NCBI GenBank assembly: GCA_013368325.1
Contig: JAACJK010000003.1
Location: forward strand, 310,001 to 374,000
DNA length: 64,000 nt
From: Ephemerocybe angulata
Taxonomy: Eukaryota > Basidiomycota > Agaricomycetes > Agaricales > Psathyrellaceae
Direction of reading: 5' to 3'
Positions 1-13,405 of the stretch are shown here, piece after piece. The notes beneath the pieces were generated by a model that saw only the letters and a list, made by a program, of their open reading frames with translations, was not told the DNA's origin and did no database searches. The stretch's first letter is position 1; every line of letters starts with the position of its first letter. A program made the position numbers and the translations under genes.

Positions 1-2753
<2,753 letters not shown>

Positions 2754-3863
2754 ATGGAGGTGGTGAAGGGGTGGAGGGTGTGTTGGTGTTGTTAGGTGTT
2801 GTTATCATTATGAGGTCTTCTTTTGTACTTTTTGCGTTTTCTTGTTACGTTTCTTGTTTTCCTTCATTTTCCCCTCCTCCCCCTCCTCCCCTTGCTCCCC
2901 GTATGCCTCGTCTCCCGATTCATGCTCGCTGGCCCCCCAAATGACTGACTGAACAACATGCTGTGATTCATGTATTGTATATACCCTGTACTCTCTACTT
3001 GTCCGCCTGTGTACGTAGTAGAAAACGTAATATGCCTCGCTCTCGTTACTTATCATGCAGGGGAGTTGTGTTCTATCACGTCCGCAATGCGCGCAGAGAG
3101 ATGATTATCTATCCTCGAAGGCCGGCGGGCGGAGCGCGCGTTGGTGCGACATCTTTTTGAAATTGGTGGCATTGACGCCGAGCGTGCAGTCCAGACCGTC
3201 CCGATGGTCGCGCGGGTGAGGGCTCTGCATATCGCTCTCACGAAGGCGCCCGGTGCATGCGGTCTCTGCATACGCGGTGGGAAGGATGTTCGAGGGAGAT
3301 CGTCACTGTCTGTACACTCCATTCCTTCTGTTGGACTCTCTCTGATTCACTCTGTTGGAATTCTCGGTGTGTATTGGTGGGGTAACGGGTTGGGCTTGGC
3401 TGGCGTTGGAAGGGGGTGGTTCTGGGGCGATGCGCGGGAGAAGAGAAAGGAGAAGAGGGCGGGAGAAGAGGATGGAAGAAGAGGATGGGGAAGGAAAGGG
3501 AGAAGAGGATGGAAGAACGTGATGGATGGATTTGGTGATGGGCGCTAAAGTTTGACAGCGGGCGCTGCCGTGGGTTAGGCGCTCGCGGCTCGAGGGATGA
3601 TGGCAATTCCGGCGTCCGCAACTTCCTTCAAGGGTGCCGACGTCAACAGGCGGTCAGGTGTAGTGTAATGTGGGGTTGGGGGCGGCGCGCTCCTCGGTGT
3701 AGTGTAAATGAGAACTCCACAGGCGGTTGACGTCATTGAAGGGTTCGAGGTGGTACTTAGGAGCGAGGCGGGGGGTTTTTGGGTTCGTTACAACTGACCG
3801 TTATACGCCAACTACATTTATTCATCTCTTAACCATATAACGACGTTTCTAACGAAGTACACT
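2754..3863. other. Intergenic, SMC3 3' flank and promoter of next gene
   Basis: No convincing coding region was found. The stretch holds a pyrimidine-rich segment after the SMC3 stop, a GA-rich segment at about 3430-3530 and an AT-rich stretch with ATATAA about 30 bp before the next start codon. Open frames at 3053-3322 (-) and 3141-3548 (+) have no recognisable similarity and low-complexity tails, so they are not called. Confidence 0.5.
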
Positions 3864-4298
3864 ATGAGCGATCCTACTTTTGGCCGAGGCATTGGACGTT
3901 CGACGGAGGAGAGTCAGAAGGCGCAGGGAAATATGCCTGGGGAGTATGATTGTGCGTTCTCTTCTCTTACATCTTCTCTGGCATTTCTATTTCTATTCGT
4001 CTAGGAATGAACTAACGTGCGATCTTCCTCTACAGCAACGTCCTCTGGAGGCTACGGCTCCGCCGAGAACGTATGGTCGCAAAAGGCGCAGCGCGGGTTC
4101 GATAACACCCAGCAGCCTTTGGCTGGGGAAGACGCAAAGGAAAGGGAGCGGTTTAAGGAGGGCGAGGTGGGGCTTGGGAGGGATGGGAGGCAGGGTGCTG
4201 ATGGGAGGGGGAATGAGACGGGGTTGGTGGATCAGGCGACGGATGGGACGGAGTTGAAGGGGCAGATGGAGGATGCGCGGGGGGAGGGCGGGTTGTAG
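3864..4298 (+). CDS. Small hydrophilic glycine/acid-rich protein, function unknown
   Basis: Two exons, 3864-3951 and 4036-4298, joined across a canonical GT-AG intron, give a 116-residue protein. The ATG at 3864 is chosen because it opens the frame directly after an AT-rich promoter-like stretch. The product starts MSDPTFGRG and is rich in Gly, Glu, Gln, Asp and Lys, with almost no hydrophobic segments and no signal peptide or membrane span, so it is probably intrinsically disordered. Its composition is like that of hydrophilins or stress-induced small proteins of fungi, but no family motif was recognised. A function in desiccation or heat stress would be inference only. Codon use and intron style match the neighbouring housekeeping genes, which supports a real gene. 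Confidence 0.7.
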
Positions 4299-5030
4299 GA
4301 GTTTGGGTGTGATAGGGGGAATTAATTGTATTTGTATTTTGGAATGACATGAGTCGAGTTTGTTGTCGTGTATAATGGGGTCTTTGAGGTCAGAGGCCAC
4401 TCAGTCGAAGGATGGAGAACTCTCACTCATGCCTTGAATGGCCTGTATCCAGGGGTACGTGGTTACCTTACCAAGGGCCAGGGGAGGACAGCAGTCTCGG
4501 CGTCCAAGGCACGAACACCAGCATTAAAGGCACAAGGGCATCGCATCGCAGTCAAGCACAAGAGACGACCCTCCAACTCCCTTCAATGTGATGGCCCTCG
4601 GCACCGGTTCCGAATAAGGAAGTCCCACCGGCCGGCGAAATTTCGCAGGCCGACCGAGCACTCGCGTCGTCGTCCAACCACCCCACCGACTCCTCATCCC
4701 CGGCATTCCTCAAGGTGAGCCCCCTTTTACGTCGAATCGCTGCGCGTACGCCGTCCGTGGTCCTGGAGCTGCCGTTTGGCGCCCCCCGAGAGAGGTTTTG
4801 GGAGGATTTGGGGGTGGATGCGGGGTTGGGAGGGTGGATGAGGTTGGGGTGGTGATGGGGTGCTTGGATGGATTGGAGGGTTGAGCTGGGTGGATCTATG
4901 GCTCGTTGGGCTTCTTTGGGGTGGATTGCTCTTGTGTGCGGTTGGGCTGGGATTCGGACGTGCCGCGCGATTCGAGTTTGGGAGTATTGAACTTGGGACT
5001 GACAGATTTTGGTTTGGGTAGACTCGGACA
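4299..5030. other. Intergenic region and leader of uL23
   Basis: Contains the 3' flank of the small hydrophilic gene, then the promoter and untranslated leader of the ribosomal protein gene. Open frames here are proline- or arginine-rich with no similarity. Confidence 0.5.
4715..5021 (+). promoter_or_regulatory. Probable 5' leader intron of the uL23 gene
   Basis: A GTGAGC donor at 4715 and a GGTAG acceptor ending at 5021 would remove 307 nt and leave a 9-nt leader before the ATG at 5031. It is much longer than the coding introns nearby. Leader introns are common in fungal ribosomal protein genes. This is predicted from splice signals only. Confidence 0.45.
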
Positions 5031-5818
5031 ATGGCCACTACGAAGACTGCCAAGGGCAAGGCTGCCGCCTCCAAGGGTGCGTGCACACTTCAACCCCGCG
5101 TCTGGATGTGCTGGAATACTTATGGGATCTGGATCTGCAGTCGCCAACAAAAAGGATGCCAAGGCCAAGACCGCGAAGAAGGCCGCGCTCCAGGGTGCGC
5201 ATGCGCACTCGTCGCGCAAGGTGAGGACGAGCGTGTCGTTCCACCGCCCTAAAACTCTGCGCCTTGCTCGGGAGCCCAAGTACCCCCGCAAGTCTGTCCC
5301 CCATGCGCCCCGGATGGATCAGTTTAGGACTATCGTTTCGTGAGTGTCTGTCTATCCGTCTATCTTTGATCAGGCGCCCGGAGTTTGGGTGCTTGTCTTT
5401 GGAGAATGGCGTTTTGGTTTTGATAGATATCAGAGGCGGGCGCTGACGATGTTTCCTTTGCGATGTAGGCCCTTGAACACGGAGAGTGCGATGAAGAAGA
5501 TCGAGGAGCACAACACGCTCGTCTTCATTGTCGACATCAAGTCCAACAAGCGCCAGATTAAGGATGCCGTCAAGAAGTTGTACGACGTCCAGGCGGCCAA
5601 GATCAACACCCTCATCCGGTACGCGCTTTTCGATGAAAATGGAAGTATGGGAAGGCGCTAACGGGTGTTTTTGTTGCAGCCCTGATGGAAAGAAGAAGGC
5701 GTATGTCCGCCTGACGGCAGACCACGATGCGCTGGATGTTGCTAACAAGGTATGTGGTGCGGGTGCGGATGTTACGAGGAGGATGCTGATTGTGCTTGGG
5801 TAGATTGGCTTCATCTAA
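5031..5818 (+). CDS. RPL25: Ribosomal protein uL23 (L23a/L25) of the 60S subunit
   Basis: Five exons (5031-5076, 5141-5339, 5469-5618, 5680-5749, 5804-5818) give a 159-residue protein, close to the usual 142-156 residues. uL23 binds 25S rRNA beside the peptide exit tunnel and forms the docking site for SRP and nascent-chain factors. The N-terminus is the expected Lys/Ala-rich extension (about residues 1-45). The conserved core follows, with the motifs [48 protein letters not shown] and KKAYVRL, and the protein ends in [12 protein letters not shown]. The last exon encodes only four residues and the stop, an arrangement that gene finders often miss. The N-terminal extension carries the family's usual nuclear import signal. 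Confidence 0.97.
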
Positions 5819-6273
5819 GCGTGTGGTGTAGTGTAGGAGTAGTAGGGGGATGCCATGTACATATTCTCTTTCGATGCAGCCATGTCCTATGATTTTTTTA
5901 CTCTGAGAACCATGTGGGGGATCAGGGGATTGTGATGAGAAGCATGGGCGGCGATTGGGGGTGGGGGGTGAGCAGATAGTCGAGAGTGAGATAGAATGGC
6001 CCGCTGGATGGCAGTGCGATGGGCGCTGTGGGCGTCGCGAACAAGCGCGAACACTGGTAGAACGCCTGGATTCTGAGGCGAAGAATGGATAGGAACGTGC
6101 GGGGAATTTGACGGGGTCAAGTGGCCTTCGGAAAGTTCCGAGGTTGCTACGGATTGATGGGAGTTGCAGTCCTGGGTGGACATCATTCTTTCTTCTCCCC
6201 TTGTCGTTCGTCGTCGCGTTGGACGACACTTTTCCTCCAAAGTGCTCTCTGTAGCATACTCACACTCCTTCAA
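5819..6273. other. Intergenic, uL23 terminator side and mucin promoter
   Basis: No coding region is supported. A pyrimidine-rich run (about 6185-6270) precedes the mucin ATG, as is usual for fungal promoters. The minus-strand frame 5887-6357 overlaps the next gene and is low complexity. Confidence 0.5.
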
Positions 6274-8834
6274 ATGCGCGTCTCTATTTATTCCCTCCTC
6301 TCGCTGCTCCTCTTCACCGCCGCCGCCGCCAGCCATTCGTCGCTCCAGCACTCCCATGCACGCAGGTCGCTGACCAGACGCCAGGGCGACCTGGGCGACC
6401 TCATCAACGGCGCCCTCGACGCTATCGGCGGTGAGTAGTTTTAGTTGAGCGCGAATTTGGGGGCTGATTGGGGCTGTAGGTGGAGGTGGAGGCGATGGGA
6501 ATCAGCAAAATCCTGGGGGAACGACGACGGGCGGTGCGACGACGACGGGGACGAGCACCGGCACTGATACCAGCTCTGGCACCTCGACTGATACCTCCTC
6601 GACTTCGACGACGACGGGGACTGGAACCGACACTTCGTCCAGCACGGCGACCACCACCGATACGTCGTCGACGAGCTCGACTACTTCGACGACGACGACG
6701 ACGACGGGCACGGGCACGGATAGTAGCAGTACGAGTGCGACTACGACGGGCTCGACGGCGACGAGCACGGATACGTCGAGCACGGACACGAGCTCGAGCA
6801 CCACCACTACGGATGGGAGCACGACGCTTCTTCCTCCCACGTCGGTCCCGGGCACATCAACCACCGACGCTACGTCTACCACGGACTCGACCACCTCGAC
6901 GACGACGTCGAAGGACCCGCTCGGGACGATCATCGATACTCTTACGTCGGGCCTGTCGACTATCCTTGATCCTACCAAGACGGATACGGGCACGACGTCG
7001 CCGACGACGGACACTACGTCCACGACGGCTACCGAGACGGGTTCGACCACCGCCACTGGGACTGGAACGTCGACATCGACCACCGCGACGGAGACTGGAT
7101 CGACGACCGCAACTGAGACTGGGACTTCGACCACCACCGCGACTAGCTCAAGCAGCGGCGGCATCAGCTTGACGCTCCCTACCCTTCTCCCGACCTCTGG
7201 CACCGAAACCTCGACTACCGCCACCACCGGGTCTAGCTCAAGCACCGGTGGCATCACCCTGACCCTCCCTACCTCTGGCACCGAAACCTCGACTACCGCC
7301 ACCACCTCGCCTACCGACTCCTCGAGCAGTGGCACTGGTACTGGTTCTAGTACCTCGACCACTACTACTACCTCTGGCACCGACGGCCCTACTACCACCA
7401 CCGACGGCCCTACGACGACCAGCCCGCCTGTCACCACTACGACTCCCCCCGCCAACAATGGTACCACCACTGACCCCCCGGTCACGACGACTCCTCCTTT
7501 CAATAACGGAACCACCACGAGTCCTCCTTTCAACAACGGGACCACCACTGAGTCGACGACGACAACTATTATCGATTTCCCGACCGGCAATGCAACCACC
7601 ACCGCGTCCGAGACTGATACGTTGACGACGAAGCCGACCCCGGGTGCAAACGCTACCACCACCGCGTCCCCTACCGACACCACCACTGTGACGGTCGACC
7701 CCGACCTGTCCTTCATCCTGACGGAGACGACGCTCGCGTACGAGACGATCTCGACGACGACAACGACGGATGCGACGAACACGGATCCGGATGCGGCGAC
7801 AACCACTGTCGAGACCGTTGCGCAGAGTGAGACGACGGCGCTCGCGGTTGCCCCGCTTCCGATCGGGATGCCGAATAAGATCTTCCCGTCCGAGCAGATC
7901 ACGGCGGGCACGGACCTCGAGGGATACGAGCTTATCAGTATCTTGTTCAGCAGTGCGCTCAACTGGCCGTTCGTTGTCAACAACCGTGTTTCGTCGAGTC
8001 AGATCTTTGGGTACACCAAGGTCCTCATCGCGACTGCCCTCAACATCCCTGGTACGTCCTTTTCGTATTTCTAAGCGCATATAGGCTGACAAGTGTTTGT
8101 TTGTAGCCGAGCAAGTCAAGACCTATGCGCTCCAGGTGCACATCCCGAACACGTACAAGTCGACCGCGGACGCCCAGCAGCTCGGCACGATCTACCTCGC
8201 GTATATCCCGGGTGATCTTGTGGAGGACCTCGTGAGCCAGATCAAGGCGAAGAAGAGCCGCTTCTACACGGCTGTGCAGGACAAGGTTGCGCTCTCGCTT
8301 GCGGCGAACGTCAATAGTGGGTTCTCGCTCACCGCGATTCCGGACCCCATCCAGGGCACGGCGAACGGCGGCGGCACGAAGGGCGGCAACTCGAGCAGCG
8401 GCGCGAGCAATACGGGCGCTGTGGCGAGCTCGAAGAGCAGGCAGGATGCGATTATTGGGGTTGTGAGTGCGCTGGGTGCGATTGCGGTGTTTGTGCTCGT
8501 GTTTTTGGTGTATCGGTCGTTGAAGAGGAGGAGGGAGCTTGCGCATCGTAGGCTGTCGGATCCTGTCCAGGATATGAGCGGGTATAGGCCGGAAGGAAGG
8601 GAGTTTGATCAGGATAGTGTTGGCGGGCAGAGGAGGAGGAGTTTCTATTATGCGGAGGATAGTTTGAGGGGCTTTGGAGGGCAGGAGAGGATGGAGGATG
8701 TGCAGTATGATTCGAGGAGTCAGGGTGCGCCGGGTCAGATGGGTGCGCCGGGGATGGCGCAGGTGCGCGCGAGGCATGTGGGTGCGGGGGCGATTTCTGC
8801 GCCGATTTTGAGGGAGAGTAGTATGAATTGGTGA
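6274..8834 (+). CDS. MSB2: Msb2-type signalling mucin, single-pass membrane protein
   Basis: Three exons (6274-6430, 6480-8051, 8107-8834) give an 818-residue type I membrane protein. It begins with a signal peptide (residues 1-20) and two dibasic sites (RR at 30-31 and 35-36). A Ser/Thr-rich mucin tract follows (about 68-500) with many TSTTT-, TDTSS- and PTSGTET-like repeats that would be heavily O-mannosylated. Next is a globular segment (about 515-690) with NWPFVVNN, SSQIFGY, LGTIYLAYIP and AIPDP, resembling the membrane-proximal domain of fungal Msb2. One transmembrane helix (about 691-713) and a basic cytoplasmic tail of about 105 residues complete it. In this family the mucin head senses surface or osmotic cues upstream of Cdc42 and MAP kinase cascades. 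The family assignment rests on architecture and remembered motifs; another WSC- or Hkr1-like sensor is the main alternative. Confidence 0.75.
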
Positions 8835-10233
8835 GGGCTGGGTCCTTTCCTTTTCGTGTTCGCTTTTCTTGGGCCCTGAGAGTTCGGAACCTCCTCATTT
8901 CATCTCTGGCGTGGATTTTCGTGGATGGATCACTAAAATTCTGAGTCTCCCTTCTTCCCGTGTTTCTGCTTCTGTTTCCTTTCCTTGCCTTTCCTTCATC
9001 CTCCTTGATGATGCTGCGTTGATTGCTTGCTCCTTTGCCCTACCTACGTTCCTATACTTACGTACCGACTACCGACTAACCCCACCACCGTCTGACTGAC
9101 TGACTAACCCCCACCTCTACTTACCGACCGCATTCACTCCCTTCCCTATCATCCTAGCCAGCCGTTTAGATATCTTCCTTCCCTTTAACGCCTACGCGGC
9201 GGCTGCGGCGGGACCACGTATACCGTATACCTGTACCTATACCCCCCGCTGCCGCTCGTGTTGCTTACGCTTGCTTGCATGTCACATACCGAGCTATTTA
9301 TTCGCTTATATACCTTTCTTGTTTCTTTGTTTCTGCTTCATTGCTTCTTTGCTTCATGCTTCATTCTTCTTTGCTTCATTCTTCTTTGATTCTCTTTGCT
9401 TCATTCTTCTTTGCTTCTTTCTGATTCTGTGTGTGCGGTGTGTTGTGTTGCGGTTGTTGCTTGACTTGACTGTCTTTCTTTCTTTCTTGGTGGTTACCCT
9501 TTTGACGCTTTTGATACCGGTTTTGTTATGTCTTCTGTGTTCGAGGTGAATGGATTGAGTAGTTGGCTTCCTTTTTTGTTGTAGTATCTCGATTAATTGC
9601 GCTTTTTCTTGGAGGACTCTTTCTTTGTGCGTGAGGGTGAGGGTGTTCTGTGTGCTGCGTGTGTTGTGTTGTGTGTGGGGGTTGTCGGGCGTGGGGGTGG
9701 TTATTTGTTGACTCGTTTACTCGTTTACTCTCGCCTTGCTTCGACGACGGTCTTCTTTCTGTAGGTACACCGACGACCGGGATCGTTCCTTTCCTGGGGT
9801 CGCACGCTACATAGCTATTCTGACCGGCTTCCGTGCTTCTTATTTACATTGTAAGATGGGCGTTGTCGTGGTCGTGGATGTGTATCTTACCCGGTGTACC
9901 GTGCGTGCGAGGGTCGGTAGGCGGAATGGGCGAGCGGTGGGACCGACGGGCGGATGGGGGGGGGCGGGTGTTGGGATGGAGACCGGCTTGCGTCGGTGGT
10001 GAGGATGGGTGGATGGGGGAGGATGGGTTATGTTGTTCCGTACTTTAACTTATGTTTATGTGATTCTTTTTTGTGGTTCTGATGGACTCTTTATAGTGTT
10101 GGTACCTTGGATTATCTTGGATTGTACGGCTTGAGGCTACGTATGTTTGGTTGGACTTTGGGGACTTGTGTGGATTGTGAGCGCGTCCGCGTGAGATGGG
10201 TTTTTGGGTAGCGAAAGGACCGCATTGGATATA
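8835..10233. other. Long non-coding interval between mucin gene and tRNA
   Basis: No gene is supported. It holds the mucin 3' flank, a C/T-rich stretch with imperfect tandem TTGCTTCATTCTTC-like repeats (about 9320-9425), a TTTC microsatellite near 9475 and a GT-rich segment (9620-9720). The hydrophobic frame 9271-9549 is a by-product of the T-rich repeats. Confidence 0.5.
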
Positions 10234-10325
10234 GCCATTGTAGCACAATGGTAGTGCGTTGCTTTCCTACCGGGTCTGGTCCTTGGTGATAGGCAGAGGC
10301 TGTGGGTTCGAGTCCCATCAATGGT
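10234..10325 (+). tRNA. tRNA-Arg (CCT) with a 21-nt intron
   Basis: The acceptor stem GCCATTG pairs with CAATGGT at the 3' end. The D-arm is GCAC-AATGGTA-GTGC, and the T-arm is GTGGG-TTCGAGT-CCCAT. The anticodon arm is TTGCT/GGCAG with loop TTCCTA+A, placing anticodon CCT at 10266-10268. A 21-nt intron at 10270-10290 starts right after position 37, the standard place for eukaryotic nuclear tRNA introns. A T-rich run follows as a Pol III terminator. The D- and T-loop pattern fits tRNA-Arg(CCT) of fungi. Confidence 0.9.
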
Positions 10326-10463
10326 TCTTTTTTTTTGCTTCAACTTCTTTTTATAATGGCCCTCTGAGCATACTGGGACATTGGGAGTCCAAATTTGTTT
10401 AGTGAGTCCAGCTATATACTTTTGTCATCCCTGGGTACATGGACTTGTTAGGTTACCTGGAGC
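10326..10463. other. Boundary between gene block and transposon region
   Basis: No gene. The T-run of the tRNA terminator is followed by unique sequence that ends at the left target duplication CCTGGAGC (10456-10463) of the adjacent MITE. Confidence 0.5.
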
Positions 10464-10781
10464 TAGTGATCACCACGGGTCGCGCGACCTGCACGGGTTC
10501 GCGGGTTGTACCCCGTGGGGTGTGGGTGCGGGTGGGCGTTCCCCTACCCGTCCCCTACAAAACGAGCCCTTAAACGTCCAAATCTGACAGAAGCTGGCCG
10601 AGATATGGCTCATTTATGTCCTAGGATATAAATAAATCATATCTCGGCCAAATCTCATCCGATTTGGCCGTTCTAGGGCTTGTTTTGATGGGTAAAACCG
10701 CGGGTTCGCGGGTAAGGTTGGCCCCGGGTGCGGGTGCGGGTTGCTGCACAGTGACCCGGGGTTGACCCGTGGTGATCACTA
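10464..10781. mobile_element. hAT-type MITE with perfect 8-bp target duplication
   Basis: A 318-bp non-coding element is bounded by perfect 18-bp terminal inverted repeats, TAGTGATCACCACGGGTC and its reverse complement. It is flanked by the direct repeat CCTGGAGC at 10456-10463 and 10782-10789. An 8-bp duplication is the hallmark of hAT transposition. Inside, GGGTGCGGGT-like words lie near both ends, and two longer arms (around CGAGATATG/CATATCTCG and ACAAAACGAGCCCT/AGGGCTTGTTTTG) fold back on each other, so most of the element is one imperfect hairpin. It has no coding capacity and would depend on a transposase in trans; the hAT ends at 28572 start similarly. Confidence 0.9.
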
Positions 10782-10931
10782 CCTGGAGCCCTCATCAGGG
10801 ATACTCTGCTCTGAAGATAAGCCTTGGTATAGAGTTATACTAGAATGAACCTGTGCTTTGCACAGATCTAAGGGTTGATAGCTAGGCAGTGTGGCCCCAT
10901 GCCACCCCATTCAGCAAGATGTCAAGACTCT

Positions 10932-10997
10932 GATGGCCCATTTGGGTCCACATCAGCACCATCAAAAAGGGTGATCTGGGCCCAGATGGGCCCCGTA
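10932..10997 (+). repeat. Left terminal inverted repeat of the KDZ-TET element
   Basis: Matches the reverse complement of 24657-24720, including ATGGCCCATTTGGGTCCAC, CATCAG and ATCTGGGCCCAG, with a short divergent spacer. Confidence 0.85.
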
Positions 10998-11104
10998 AGG
11001 GCCGGCATGTCACACAAGGCCCAGATGGGACCTCAATATCTCACACATGTCAAGCCCCAGCTGGGGATATGTCATAGTTGGGCGGGCGGAGAGGGCGGAC
11101 CAGA

Positions 11105-11950
11105 GTCCTGTGAAATGCGGAAGCGGACGGACGGACGGGACGGACGGACTATAATTTGGTGGAACGGACGGACTAAAAATGAATGGTCGTAGATTAGGGG
11201 AAAAGAGTAGGCCCAGCCTTATTTCCTGTATGCCTGTAGCTTATATGGGCTCTTGAGCCAACGTACACATAGTTAGTGGTATAACATGTATTCAAGCCGG
11301 TTGACGGGTGGCTTCTGGAGCAGGGGAGAAAAAAATAAATATCCTCAGTGGGCCTTCTTTCCAGCTCAATGGCATGCAGAGATATCGGGGAAAGTACTAT
11401 CATCCTGTGAGTGGTTGATGTTAGTAATTGTTGGATCTGCAGTGAATCACATAGTGTCGAGGTAGGCAGAGATGTGCAGAAGCCCTTTCACGCAGACAAC
11501 AGGGTGAGTATATAGGTTTAAGTTTGAACAGAGTTTTCTGAGCAGACTTTCAAAGGCGGACGGTAAGGGTAGACAGACAGGACAAGCGGCAGACGGATTG
11601 AAAATCTGGACTTGATTTGGCAGGCGGGTCAACAGAAGACAGAGCAGGAGACCGACAGATACATTACAGACGGACGAAGGAAGGAGCTGAGGAGGGACCG
11701 AGAAAGGACGGACGGACGACGGATTGAGTGGAGGACGGACTCAATAAAGGGCGGACGGACTTTGCGGACTCGTACGGACGGACTCACGGGTGAGGGACGG
11801 ATGGAGGAAGGACGGACGGATGAAGGACGGACGGATGAAGGACGGACGGATGAAGGACGGACGGATGAAGGACGGATGGCTAAGGACGGACGGCTAAAGA
11901 CAGACAGGTGGAAGTCGGACAGGTGGAAGTCGGACGGGTGAAAGACGGAC
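11105..11950. repeat. GGAC word arrays in the left subterminal region
   Basis: Two clusters (11105-11180 and 11640-11950) are made of GGACGGACGG words with little else. Part of the second (about 11805-11875) is a tandem repeat with unit GATGAAGGACGGACG. Each CGGA step adds a CpG. The same word recurs across the element but not in the host gene block to the left, so it belongs to the transposon. Confidence 0.8.
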
Positions 11951-12083
11951 CAGATGTCTGTTGGACAGGCCAAGACCTCGTTCTGTAGCCTCATGTTCCG
12001 GTCAATCCCCAAACCCAAAAATTGATCAATGGCCTGCCTCCAAGCTGTCATAGGGAATGTTCTTTAGCTACCACCAGGTTCCA

Positions 12084-13395
12084 ATGTCCCAAGCCTACCC
12101 CTCTGGGCTCCAATTATTGGAAACATACAGCGGGCTCACAAACTTCTTATTACAGAACAAGAAACACACCAATGTTGGTTCTGGTGCTCCTGCGGATATC
12201 CCATTAACGATCCAAGGGGAGATCTTAACGATGATTGAAGTAGTCAGCCGAGCACTTGAACAACCAGGTTAGGCCAATAATTCAGATGGTGTCGTCGAAT
12301 GTATTGCTGATTAACACATTCTTTCCATGTAGTACAATTGTCATTTTCTCTCGAGCAAGTCGCAGCAGCACTTGCATCCCCGTTATTGGACAAAGAAAGC
12401 CAAGAGGAGTTACTGCAAAGGATGTTCGCACCCCCAGAATCCCCCCAACAGCTAAGGGACACCCCAACGGTCTTCGTTGATGCTACAGGGAGGGCAATCG
12501 CATGGTACTTACCAAACGTATTTACCGGTCGGAGATCCGTAAGTGCACAAATTTAAATCCGCGGAAGATGTGTAAAACTGATGATCTACGAGGCAGGTGT
12601 CGGTCATGAGGGCCGCGAAAACAGTGGCCGAATATCCAAAAAGCGTGATCAGGGCCGGGTCCTCTGAAAACTGGCGGGAGGAAGGAGGGACTTTCAAAAA
12701 CCCCGCGGACTGTTATATTCCGCCCGGGGTGGTTAACTTGGCAGCAGCATGGTATGAGCAGGGACATGGGGTACGTCAGTAATATTACAATCCATGTTTG
12801 TGGTTTTAACACAGTTAAAATAGCCTCCCGTTTCGGTCCCAGCTCCGTCCGCCTCCCTTAGCTTATTGAACGGGGCCGGAGGGCTGGACTTGGTCAGAAT
12901 GCTTGCTGAAACCAATGCTCTCATTGGTTCCTTGCTCTCTCTTGTTAATCCAGAGCTCTACAAGGTCCAGGTCCAAGTCCTTCTTGAGTTAGCATCGGGA
13001 TGTTCCGAAACTTCGAACGAGGAGCTGACTCAGAAGGCCTTTAAGTATTGGGTGTCTCCTTTTACCGTGATTGCTTTTATCTGCAATAGGGAAACACCCC
13101 TCCATCGCGATAATCGTGGAGGGCGATTTTTACAGGATATTTTGGCCGTTTTTGGTGAATACCAGAATGGCCGATTCGAGGTTCCTCTCCTTGGAGGCCG
13201 TTTCTCATATAACCCCAGGACAGCATTTATCCTGCCGGTTATCTTTTGGAGCATGGTGCTGCAAGAACTGAGGGGGACCGGATCTGCATGGCAAGTTTTA
13301 TGAAGCCTGCTGTTGGGTGGGGTGCCCTCACTGAGTACAAGGAGATTCCGCCACCATTACTATCGGAACTGGTACAGAGATGGAATGTTGGTTGA
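12084..13395 (+). pseudogene. TET/JBP-family 2-oxoglutarate/Fe(II) dioxygenase, frameshifted
   Basis: Exons 12084-12267, 12333-12538, 12597-12770 and 12824-13395 join in frame across GT-AG introns. The protein, about 378 codons, contains the marks of the fungal TET/JBP dioxygenases, which oxidise 5-methylcytosine in DNA. They are an N-terminal AIAWYLP segment, the Fe-binding HxD motif in ETPLHRDNRGG (H about residue 282), and the barrel strand FEVPLLGGRFSYNP. The distal LLEHGA...EGDRIC segment supplies the second Fe ligand (codon 13252-13254) and the 2-oxoglutarate-binding Arg. This last part is in another frame: a one- or two-base indel lies between about 13222 and 13245, and without it translation stops at 13303. 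The + strand gene ends 10 bp from the convergent KDZ gene. A sequencing error could mimic the break. An ATG at 12057 is an alternative start. Confidence 0.8.
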
Positions 13396-13405
13396 AACCT
13401 TGGAT

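Noticed and set aside
3053..3548. Overlapping open frames downstream of SMC3
   Set aside because: No recognisable motif, GA-rich low-complexity tail, and no splice pattern like that of the neighbouring genes.
4368..4718. A 116-codon + frame before the uL23 gene
   Set aside because: Arg/Pro-rich without similarity, and it overlaps the predicted uL23 leader.
6502..7983. A 493-codon minus-strand open frame, rich in Val and Ser
   Set aside because: It is the antisense of the Thr/Ser-rich mucin tract; ACG/ACC codons read backwards have few stops. The sense strand has a signal peptide, introns and a membrane span.
9271..9549. A hydrophobic 92-codon + frame resembling a membrane protein
   Set aside because: Created by T-rich tandem repeats; no start context, introns or similarity.
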